A DNA stretch of 7,016 nucleotides, from contig CADCVI010000157.1 in the NCBI GenBank assembly GCA_902806105.1, positions 1 through 7,016 on the forward strand, in the 5' to 3' direction. Within the stretch, counting starts at the first letter, position 1; each line of letters starts with the position of its first letter. Source of the DNA: an uncultured Rubrobacteraceae bacterium (GTDB taxonomy: Bacteria; Actinomycetota; Rubrobacteria; Rubrobacterales; Rubrobacteraceae). The notes beneath the pieces were generated by a model. That model was given only the letters and a program-made list of their open reading frames with translations, searched no databases and was not told where the DNA came from. Of the stretch, positions 1-5,780 are shown piece by piece. Made by a program: the position numbers and the translations under genes.

Positions 1-2
1 GG

Positions 3-587
3 CACAAGATTACGGACCGCGGGGCCCTCGTCTCGGCCGGCATAAACCCCCGCGCGGTCGCCGAGCTCCTCAACGACGTCTACGCGGACCAGCTCTACAA
101 CCACCACTACCTGCACGCCGACCCCCACCCCGGCAACCTGCTCGTGCAGCCCGGGGCGGACGGCCCGCGCCTCGTCCTGCTCGACCACGGCCTCACGCTG
201 GCGCTGGAGCCCGAGCTCGTCGCCCCGCTCGGACGGATGGTCCGCGCGATCTCCGAGGGCGACCTCGACGCGATGGCGGCGGCGCTCCGGGAGACCGGCC
301 TGCCCATAGAGGAGGGGGCGGACCTCGACGCGCTCCTCGGGCTCGTCGGCGTCCTGCTCGGCGGCGAGGAGCACCTGGACGGCGACGAGGAAGACGCGGC
401 CGGGAGCGTGGACCTCGGGAAGCTCGGCAGGAGCTTCGGCTCCGGGATAGGCGACATCCCGCCGAAGCTCCTGCTCGTCGGGCGCGCCATCGGGCTCCTG
501 GACGGCATAACGCGCCAGCTCGACCCCGACCTCGACGCCATGCAGATCGTCGCCCGCCACGCCCGCGAAGGGGAAGAAGGCTCGTAG
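3..587 (+). CDS. UbiB/ABC1 (AarF) family atypical kinase, 3' part only
   Basis: The gene is cut by the left edge; 194 codons are visible in frame from base 3 to a TAG at 585-587. The family contains protein-kinase-like ATPases linked to quinone or other isoprenoid lipid metabolism at the membrane. The visible part starts with a stretch like the family's K-I-T-D...G-I-N/D-P region. About 40 residues in comes HADPHPGNL, the diagnostic ABC1 metal-binding motif, and about 20 residues later LLDHG, at the place of the kinase DFG motif (His replaces the usual Phe). The family C-terminal helical region follows (EPELVAPLGRMVRAI...). The KxGQ-type motif and nucleotide-binding lobe would lie upstream, outside the window. 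ATG codons near 144 fall inside the conserved domain and are not the true start. The gene converges with the DUF1206 gene. Family assignment is firm; substrate and pathway are not determined. Confidence 0.9.
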   Translation, partial: HKITDRGALVSAGINPRAVAELLNDVYADQLYNHHYLHADPHPGNLLVQPGADGPRLVLLDHGLTLALEPELVAPLGRMVRAISEGDLDAMAAALRETGLPIEEGADLDALLGLVGVLLGGEEHLDGDEEDAAGSVDLGKLGRSFGSGIGDIPPKLLLVGRAIGLLDGITRQLDPDLDAMQIVARHAREGEEGS

Positions 588-613
588 CCCCGGAAGGGGC
601 CTCTTAGAGGGCC
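587..613. terminator. possible bidirectional terminator between convergent genes
   Basis: A GCCCC/GGGGC stem with a GGAA tetraloop (587-600) begins on the last base of the kinase stop codon. It is followed at once by a CCTC/GAGG stem with a short TTA-type loop (600-610). The second stem contains the stop codon of the DUF1206 gene, which is read from the other strand. The two hairpins share base 600, so they compete. There is no T-run on either side. The position between two stop codons 16 bases apart is the main argument for termination. Confidence 0.35.
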
Positions 614-1476
614 TTGCTCGGGGCGATGCGGCGGTAGCGGGCGACGGCGATCATGAGCAGCCCGTAGGCGACGAGCCCGAAGGCCACGACGGCCAGGAGG
701 TAAGGCCCGAACGGCTGCTGGAGGACCGTGGCGAGCGCCCCGCCGAGCCCGCGCACCTCCTCGGCATCCGACTGGAGGGCCGCGAGGACCAGGAACGCGC
801 CGACGATGCAGAAGACCACGCCGCGGGCCGCGACGCCGAACCGGCCGCCGTGCTCGATCCAGTCGTCCGTCTTCTCGCCCATCTCGCCGAGCTTCAGGTA
901 CTTCCTGAACTCGGCGTGGTACGCCTCGTAGATCTGGTAGAGCCCCCCGCCGACGACCCCAGCCCCGGCGGCCGCGACGACCAGCCACCCGAGAGGCCAG
1001 GCCAGGAGCGAAGCCGTCCAGCTCTCGGACGCGGAGCTGCCGCCGCCGCTCCCCCCGAGCACCAGCCGGGCCGCGCCGAAGGCGAGGCTCGCGTGCAACA
1101 GGGCGCTACCTGCGTAGCCCAGGCGTTTCGCGACGGCACTCGGGTCCGCACCCTCCCCATCCGGGTCCGCCACGGCCTGAAGGATGCGCCACAGCACGTA
1201 GCCTAACAATCCGACGGCGACCAGGCCAAGCAGCACGCGCCCCAGCGGCACGCTCGCGATGGCCCGGAATACGCCGCTCTGATCCGTCGTGCTCCCCCCG
1301 AGCCCCGCGGCCGCCAGCACCGCCAGCACCCCCATGACGATGTACACGATCCCCTTTGCCGCGTACCCGAACCGCGCCAGCCTCCTCACCCATGGACTCG
1401 CCCAGCGCGCGGCATCCTCGGCGTGGTCCCCGAAGTCTTTTTCCCCGCCCCCGTTACGAGGATTTCGTCCAGCCAT
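604..1476 (-). CDS. DUF1206 family six-helix integral membrane protein
   Basis: This 290-residue membrane protein has the threefold repeat of the DUF1206 family, whose function is unknown. Each unit has a first helix opening with an aromatic/glycine motif: RFGYAAKGIVYIVMG (about 35-49), RLGYAGSALLHASLAFG (about 118-134) and RFGVAARGVVFCIVG (about 212-226). Each second helix opens with P-L/F-G: PLGRVLLGLVAVGLLGY (about 77-93), PLGWLVVAAAG (about 161-171) and PFGPYLLAVVAFGLVAYG (about 255-272). That gives six predicted membrane segments. The N-terminal 30 residues are charged and the C-terminus is basic (ARYRRIAPSKAL). I chose the ATG at 1474-1476 because GAGGAG lies 10 bases upstream. The longer in-frame starts at 1494 and 1533 have no such site. 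The gene is convergent with the kinase gene and stands alone on its strand. Family and topology are well supported; no function can be given. Confidence 0.9.
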   Translation of the reverse strand: MAGRNPRNGGGEKDFGDHAEDAARWASPWVRRLARFGYAAKGIVYIVMGVLAVLAAAGLGGSTTDQSGVFRAIASVPLGRVLLGLVAVGLLGYVLWRILQAVADPDGEGADPSAVAKRLGYAGSALLHASLAFGAARLVLGGSGGGSSASESWTASLLAWPLGWLVVAAAGAGVVGGGLYQIYEAYHAEFRKYLKLGEMGEKTDDWIEHGGRFGVAARGVVFCIVGAFLVLAALQSDAEEVRGLGGALATVLQQPFGPYLLAVVAFGLVAYGLLMIAVARYRRIAPSKAL

Positions 1477-1859
1477 GTGCGCGGTTCTCCTCATACTTCG
1501 GGCCACCAATGAATACTCCGGCCATTCTCCCATCTAGCACGCCGCAACGCCGACACCACGAGGGATGACGGAGAACCAAGGGCGAAGGTCCGGCGTCTCA
1601 GCATGCTCTTCAGGAACAACGAAAGGTTGTTGGAAGCGACGCGGACTAGTGTACAAACAGCAACCACGAAGCATGGAGCGTTGCGAAGATCTCCCGCACA
1701 ATCTCGACGAAGATACGCCACCGTGCGGCAGAACCCGCCTTATGGAAGATTGACCGGCAGCCCGTCCGGCTTCGAGGAGACGCAGCAGTAACGCTGGACA
1801 AAAAGGATAACGCGGCTAGGCTAAGGCTCGACCACAGAAACCAACGGGGGCTTTCGCGT
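1477..1859. other. stretch with no recognised gene
   Basis: The DUF1206 upstream region begins here (minus strand, including its ribosome binding site). The rest, about 1540-1859, has a more mixed composition than the flanking genes and lacks their strong third-position G/C bias. Short open frames exist on both strands, but none has a recognisable protein motif or a convincing ribosome binding site. The frame of the downstream transporter relic stays open upstream from about base 1650, but the peptide it would give is not recognisable. I see no tRNA, no clear terminator and no clear promoter. It may be decayed sequence belonging with the neighbouring pseudogene; that is inference. Confidence 0.5.
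1487..1492 (-). promoter_or_regulatory. ribosome binding site of the DUF1206 gene
   Basis: Read on the minus strand this is GAGGAG, ten bases before the ATG at 1476. It decides the start: it lies inside the reading frame of the longer alternatives, which lack a purine-rich site of their own. Confidence 0.65.
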
Positions 1860-2515
1860 TTGGATACCGAGGCGGGCCGGGCGGAGATCGAGGAGGGCTA
1901 TTATCTGCGTTGCGAGACGCCAGAGCTCTAGCGAGCCAACCTCGCGCTCTTCGTGGCCGGCCTCGCTACGTTCGCGATGCTCTACTGCACCCAGCCCCTG
2001 CTCCCGACCTTCTCGGCCGAGTTCGGCGTGACGCCGGCGGTGATGAGCCTCTCACTCTCGGCGACTACCGCCACCCTCGCCGTCGCCCTCGTCGTGGCCG
2101 GCTCGTTCTCCGAGCGTGGGGGCGTGCCCCGCTGATGATCGCCTCTCTGACGGCATCCTCCCTCCTGATGGTCCTCGCCGCCTTCAGCCCCGGCTTAGCC
2201 TCGCTTCTGGTCGTGCGGGCGGCACAGGGCTTGGCGGTCGCGGGCGTTGCGGGTCCTCACCTTCGGCTCTTCGGCGCCCACTCCATCGCGAGCGGTTGGG
2301 TAGGCCAGAAGGCGCTCACCGCAAAAGTCCAGGCCTCCGCGCTCTACCTGCTCTGCTACTACCTCGGCTCCAGCATCGGCGGCTCCGGCGGCCTCGCCTA
2401 CTCCTACGCGGGCTGGCCGGGGCTCGTCGCCATAGTTTCGGCGCTTCTGGTTCTCGCCCTGAATGCCGCCCGGCTGACCTCCCCGCAAGCCGGACCTCGC
2501 CCGGAGCACATTTAG
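1860..2515 (+). pseudogene. MFS transporter relic (YnfM-like), multiply disrupted
   Basis: This is the remains of a proton-coupled drug/metabolite exporter of the major facilitator superfamily (normally about 400 residues, 12 helices). The frame opens near a TTG at 1860 (LDTEAGRAEIEEGYYLRCETPEL) and meets a TAG at 1929-1931. It continues as RANLALF VAGLATFAMLYCTQPLLP, typical of helix 1 in this family, then helix 2 up to GSFSER. A one-base loss near 2116-2117 moves the frame. Restoring it rebuilds SER-WGRAPLM, the loop 2-3 MFS signature. Helix 3 and 4 sequence runs to QGLAVAGV (about 2248). The text then jumps to RVLTFG, with another one-base loss near 2268, and FFGAHSIASGWVG, which belongs near helices 10-11. 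Helix 11-12 sequence (ASALYLLCYYLGSSIGGSGG, then GWPGLVAIVSALLVLAL) leads to TAG at 2513-2515. About half the protein is missing. A functional product is very unlikely. Confidence 0.85.
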
Positions 2516-2800
2516 CAGACGCGTGGGATCTCGCTGAGCTTCGAGCCGGGTACTTCGCCTTGAGAGGTTCACGATGGGGTGCCGCATGACGGGCGGGAGC
2601 TTCTAGCGCCAGAGAGACGCTTCGGAGCCCGCGAGCTCTCCACACCCTCCGCCACGAAGCGAGCCACCCTTCGCGAAAGTCCTGGCGGGTTCTCGGGGCG
2701 AGGACCCGCTGTGAACGTCATCGCGGTGATCTAGGTAAAGAATGTGCCACGGCGCTTGCGGCGGGTTCGCAGACCGGGGCGGTTCGATCGGACGGTGCTC
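2516..2800. other. non-coding stretch between transporter relic and glycosyltransferase leader
   Basis: GC-rich sequence with no recognisable protein motif on either strand. A long open frame on the minus strand (2603-3097) also runs into the 5' part of the glycosyltransferase gene. Its peptide is low-complexity, rich in Arg, Pro and Ser, and matches no family I know. A GGTTCGATC near 2781 resembles a tRNA T-loop, but no acceptor or anticodon stem can be formed around it. I see no mobile-element ends. Confidence 0.5.
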
Positions 2801-2927
2801 GTAACCCTTCCGGATGTTGCAAACAGAATCACTAAACCGTGCCGCTCCCCGCCATAAGATACCTTTGTTCGGATATATGAGCGTAAATGCAACGCTTTGC
2901 CGGACCTTTTCAAAGGTTACACATTGT
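2801..2927 (+). promoter_or_regulatory. A/T-richer leader with nested inverted repeats upstream of the glycosyltransferase
   Basis: The composition drops visibly in G/C just before the glycosyltransferase gene. Two inverted repeats are nested: GTAACCCTT (2801-2809) can pair with AAAGGTTAC (2912-2920) with one mismatch, and inside it GTTGCA (2816-2821) with TGCAAC (2888-2893). The right arm of the outer pair also forms a local ACCTTT/AAAGGT palindrome (2904-2917), so two folds exclude each other. AAAGG is the only purine-rich site near the ATG at 2928. A weak promoter-like pair TTGCCG (2897-2902), 17 bases, CACATT (2920-2925) is also present. No known riboswitch consensus is recognised. A regulatory role is inference. 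Confidence 0.35.
2904..2917. repeat. short palindrome ACCTTT-TC-AAAGGT
   Basis: Perfect six-base inverted repeat around a TC centre, ending ten bases before the likely ATG at 2928. As DNA it could be an operator. As RNA it could form a five-pair stem with a TTCA loop hiding the AAAGG sequence. Neither is shown. Confidence 0.4.
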
Positions 2928-5102
2928 ATGAGGGGGCGACGATTGGTTTCTGGCACACGCAAGAGTTTGGCTACGTTACGAGAAAAGAATGCTCGGCGAT
3001 TCGGCGGCGTGCGCGACGCTGGCCCCGGTCCGGGGTGCAGTGGCGGCGGTAAGGCATCCCGGAACGAGAAGCGTCTCGCTGCGGAGCTTTGGATCACCTA
3101 CTTCGCCCTGGTAGCAACCCTACTCGCGACCTCCATGCTCCTGTGGCAACTCTTCGGTGTGTACTCGGATAACTTGCGCGGCGGGGACACGAGGGGCGTT
3201 GTCGAGCAGAGCGTCTTCGTATCCCTCGTGTTGGTTCTGATCTACGGAGGCCTCGTCTACGGGCTGGCGCGGATCGGTTACTACAAACGCCTGCTAGCGC
3301 ACCGACCCGCCCCGCGCGAGAAAATCCAGGCCCGCTTCCTGAAGCATCCCGCCCCTCCGGTAACGGTTCTCGTGCCTTCCTACAAGGAGGAGCCGCGCAC
3401 CATCGAGCAGACCCTTATGTCGGCCGCCATGCAAACGTACCCCAACCGGCGGGTCGTGTTGCTGCTCGACGATCCCCCCTGCCCCGATCGACCGGACGAT
3501 CTCGGGAAGCTCGAGGCGGCCAGGGCGATCCCTCAGTCGATCCAGGCATTCCTCGACCATCTCGCGCTCCCTTTCGGAGGTGAGTGCCAGGAGTTCGAAG
3601 CCAGAAAGAAAAGGGGAGAGCTCGATGCGGATTGGGAGACCGAACACCTCGCCGATCTGTACGAGACTGCCGCTACATGGTTTCGCAGCAAGGCGGCGCA
3701 CTACCCCGAGACCGATCACACCGACGCCTTTTTCGTCGATCGACTCCTGCTGGCCTCTGCCCGGGACTACTCCGGGCGTGCCGCGGACCTGCGCCGCGCC
3801 GTCCCCGCGAGCGAGGCCCGGCTACAGCTCGAGTACGAGCGCCTCGCCGCCCTGTTTCGCGTCGAGGTGACGTTCTTCGAGCGCAAACGGTACGCGAACC
3901 TCTCCCACGAGCCGAACAAAGCCATGAACCTCAACAGCTACATCGGCCTCGTTGGACATGAGTTCGCCGTAGCCAAGAGTCCGGAAGGGCTCATACTTCA
4001 GAAGGCGAGTTCTCACGACCCGGACGCGCACCTGTTGCGGGTGCCCGAGGCGGAGTACCTGGTCACCCTGGACGCCGACAGCGTGCTGACGCCGGAGTAC
4101 GTCGAGCGGCTCGTCTACCACATGGAGCAGCCCGGCAACGAACGGGTGGCAGTGGCGCAGACCCCTTACACGTCGATACCGGGTGCGTCCGGTAGGCTCG
4201 AGCGCGTCGCCGGGGCCACCACCGACATCCAGTACATCGTCCACCAGGGGAGCTCGTTCTTTTCGGCGGCGTATTGGGTAGGCGCGAACGCGGTCCTGCG
4301 CAAGTCGGCGCTCGAGGACATACGCGTCGAAGACGTGGAGCGCGGCTTCACCGTCCACAAGTACATCCAGGACCGAACGGTGATCGAAGACACGGAATCC
4401 ACCGTCGACCTGGTCGCGCGCGGCTGGGAAGTGTACAACTACCCAGAGCGCCTGGCCTTCAGCGCGACCCCGCCGGACTTCGGTTCGGTGCTGATCCAAC
4501 GTCGTCGCTGGGCGAACGGCGGGCTCATAATCCTGCCCAAGCTCCTCGGCTACCTGTGCAGGCCCCTGGGGTGGCGGAAGGTTCTGGAGGGCTTTATACG
4601 GGTGCACTACCTCGTCTCCCTCGCCGGCGTGAACTCCGCCCTACTGCTCCTCTTTCTTTATCCCTTCGATGAGGATCTGAGCACCTACTGGTTGCCCATC
4701 ACCGCGCTCCCGTACTTCTACCTCTACGCCCGGGACCTGTCCTTGAGCGGACGACGGTTCTGGGACGTGCTCGCCGTGTACGCCTTCAACCTCATGCTGA
4801 TCCCCATCCAGATGGGCGGCGTGGTCAAGTCGCTGCACCAAGCGGTCACCGGGGCGAAGACGCCGTTCGGCCGCACCCCCAAGGTGTCGGGGCGAACGGC
4901 GGCACCGAGGTTCTACGTCGGCACGGAGCTCGCCCTGCTCGCGTTCTTTCTGTTCAGCACTCTTATGGACGTGCTGCTGGAGAACTGGTTGAACGTGGTG
5001 ATCGCCGCAATAAACGCGGTGGTCTTCTACTTCGTCGTGGCGAGGTTTATGGGATGGAGAGCGAGCGTAAAAGACCTACGCCTGCCCAAGTTCGGTCATT
5101 AA
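2928..5102 (+). CDS. membrane-embedded family 2 glycosyltransferase (cellulose-synthase-like)
   Basis: Likely polymerises or transfers sugars from a nucleotide-sugar at the cytoplasmic membrane, as cellulose, chitin or hyaluronan synthases do; the product cannot be read from sequence. With the ATG at 2928 it has 724 residues. Two helices (about 54-76, 94-113) precede a GT-A domain that starts at PVTVLVPSYKEE (144-155). Catalytic signature: LLLDD (178-182), LDADS holding DxD (380-384), VAQTPY (409-414), IEDTE (486-490), QRRRW (524-528). About five helices follow (from about 558, 587, 612, 663, 688), with TPFGRTPK (645-652) on a cytoplasmic loop. Between LLLDD and KAMNLNSYI (331-339) lies an added, mostly helical charged region of about 130 residues. 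No PilZ domain is seen. The start is uncertain: the frame is open upstream to an ATG at 2814, and codons before about 3000 lack the gene's G/C bias, so the start may be later. It ends TAA at 5100-5102. It stands alone, with no co-directional partner close by. Confidence 0.85.
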   Translation: MRGRRLVSGTRKSLATLREKNARRFGGVRDAGPGPGCSGGGKASRNEKRLAAELWITYFALVATLLATSMLLWQLFGVYSDNLRGGDTRGVVEQSVFVSLVLVLIYGGLVYGLARIGYYKRLLAHRPAPREKIQARFLKHPAPPVTVLVPSYKEEPRTIEQTLMSAAMQTYPNRRVVLLLDDPPCPDRPDDLGKLEAARAIPQSIQAFLDHLALPFGGECQEFEARKKRGELDADWETEHLADLYETAATWFRSKAAHYPETDHTDAFFVDRLLLASARDYSGRAADLRRAVPASEARLQLEYERLAALFRVEVTFFERKRYANLSHEPNKAMNLNSYIGLVGHEFAVAKSPEGLILQKASSHDPDAHLLRVPEAEYLVTLDADSVLTPEYVERLVYHMEQPGNERVAVAQTPYTSIPGASGRLERVAGATTDIQYIVHQGSSFFSAAYWVGANAVLRKSALEDIRVEDVERGFTVHKYIQDRTVIEDTESTVDLVARGWEVYNYPERLAFSATPPDFGSVLIQRRRWANGGLIILPKLLGYLCRPLGWRKVLEGFIRVHYLVSLAGVNSALLLLFLYPFDEDLSTYWLPITALPYFYLYARDLSLSGRRFWDVLAVYAFNLMLIPIQMGGVVKSLHQAVTGAKTPFGRTPKVSGRTAAPRFYVGTELALLAFFLFSTLMDVLLENWLNVVIAAINAVVFYFVVARFMGWRASVKDLRLPKFGH

Positions 5103-5111
5103 GCTAAAAGC

Positions 5112-5152
5112 GACCGGGGACGGCCCTCGGCAGGCCGATCCGCTCCTCGGTC
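5112..5152 (+). terminator. two-tier hairpin after the glycosyltransferase gene
   Basis: Ten bases after the stop codon, GACCGGGG (5112-5119) can pair with CCTCGGTC (5145-5152), eight pairs with one G-T. Inside it, CGGCC (5121-5125) pairs with GGCCG (5133-5137) around a seven-base loop. There is no T-run, which is common for actinobacterial terminators. Position and stability suggest transcript ending or 3' end protection. Confidence 0.45.
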
Positions 5153-5267
5153 TCGCCGCAGGCTACCGGCCCACCGCCGTCGGTGCACGTGGCGTCCAAG
5201 GGTTAGAGGCGAAGTCCGTCACGCACGACGACAACGTAAACTTACGCCCACAACGAAAACCCCCCAC

Positions 5268-5274
5268 GGAAGGA
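5268..5274 (+). promoter_or_regulatory. ribosome binding site of the peroxiredoxin gene
   Basis: GGAAGGA is followed by five bases (CCCGA) and the ATG at 5280. It fixes the start. The 180 bases between the glycosyltransferase stop and this site, beyond the hairpin described separately, hold only a small CACCG/CGGTG stem near 5172-5185. There is also a weak -10-like TAAACT at 5237-5242 without a good -35. Confidence 0.7.
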
Positions 5275-5279
5275 CCCGA

Positions 5280-5726
5280 ATGGCGGCCATCCCCCAGAGC
5301 GGCAAGCTCCCCGACGTCCAGTTCGTCACCGAGGCCGGCGAGAACCTGCCCGCCAGGGAGCTGACGGGCACAAAGACCGTCCTCTACTTCTACCCCAAGG
5401 ACGACACCCCCGGCTGCACCAAGGAGGCTTGCGCCTTCCGGGACCGCATGGGCGATTACGAGGGCGCGGGCATCAAGGTCTACGGCGTCTCCCTAGACTC
5501 CCCCGAGTCCCACCGGGAGTTCCGCGCGAAGCACAACCTCAACTTCCCGCTCCTTACCGACGAGGGTGGCCGCGCGGCCGAAGCGCTGGGCATCCTGGGA
5601 GAGCGGGGCTACGCCAACCGCGTCACCTTCCTGCTCGCCCCGGACGGGGAGATCTCGAAGGTCTACCCCGAGGTCTCACCGGAGACGCACGCCGACGAGA
5701 TCCTGGAAGACGCGGCGTCGCTGTAA
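5280..5726 (+). CDS. bcp: thiol peroxidase, BCP/PrxQ-type peroxiredoxin
   Basis: A 148-residue cytoplasmic peroxiredoxin that reduces hydrogen peroxide and organic hydroperoxides, normally recycled by thioredoxin. The length is typical of the family. YFYPKDDTPGCTKEACAFRD (37-56) carries the hallmark: peroxidatic Cys46 in T-x-x-C, with Thr43 and Pro44 in the active-site loop, and Cys51 five residues on as the resolving cysteine of the atypical two-cysteine BCP type. The active-site arginine is probably Arg114 in NRVTFLL. GVSLDSPESHREFRAKHNLNFPLLTD (69-94) is the usual central region, and the C-terminal helix ends at DEILEDAASL. The start is fixed by GGAAGGA five bases upstream of the ATG. The gene follows the glycosyltransferase after 177 bases, probably under its own promoter, and converges with the DUF3616-like gene. 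All key residues are present, so it should be active. Confidence 0.95.
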   Translation: MAAIPQSGKLPDVQFVTEAGENLPARELTGTKTVLYFYPKDDTPGCTKEACAFRDRMGDYEGAGIKVYGVSLDSPESHREFRAKHNLNFPLLTDEGGRAAEALGILGERGYANRVTFLLAPDGEISKVYPEVSPETHADEILEDAASL

Positions 5727-5744
5727 GCATCGGCTCACATCTCT

Positions 5745-5774
5745 GGCGCCTCGCCGCTTTCGCGGAGGGGCGCC
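5745..5774. terminator. GC-rich hairpin between convergent genes
   Basis: GGCGCC (5745-5750) pairs with GGCGCC (5769-5774), and inside it CCGC pairs with GCGG around a TTTC loop, with small bulges between. It lies after the peroxiredoxin stop (5724-5726) and just before the stop of the opposing gene (5781-5783), so it can serve both strands. The plus-strand side continues TCTCTACTA, a weak T-rich tail. Confidence 0.55.
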
Positions 5775-5780
5775 TCTCTA

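Noticed and set aside
107..988. 293-codon minus-strand frame across the kinase and DUF1206 genes
   Set aside because: It is Arg-rich shadow sequence running through two genes with clear family motifs in other frames.
1565..1791. Two overlapping small plus-strand frames (62 codons each) upstream of the transporter relic
   Set aside because: They have no ribosome binding site, no recognisable motif and no third-position G/C bias.
2776..2800. tRNA-like T-loop GGTTCGATC
   Set aside because: No five-pair T-stem, acceptor stem or anticodon arm can be built around it.
2928..3000. Possible cyclic-di-GMP riboswitch (ACGCAAGAG... resembles ACGCAAAGCC)
   Set aside because: Only a few bases match. The conserved stems and the remaining consensus blocks are absent.
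2603..3097. 164-codon open frame on the minus strand upstream of and into the glycosyltransferase gene
   Set aside because: The peptide is low-complexity and Arg/Pro/Ser-rich, has no motif, lacks a ribosome binding site and overlaps the opposing gene. It fits a chance frame in GC-rich DNA.
3822..4607. 261-codon open frame antisense to the glycosyltransferase catalytic domain
   Set aside because: It is the mirror of a strongly biased coding frame. The opposing frame carries all the catalytic motifs, and this one carries none.
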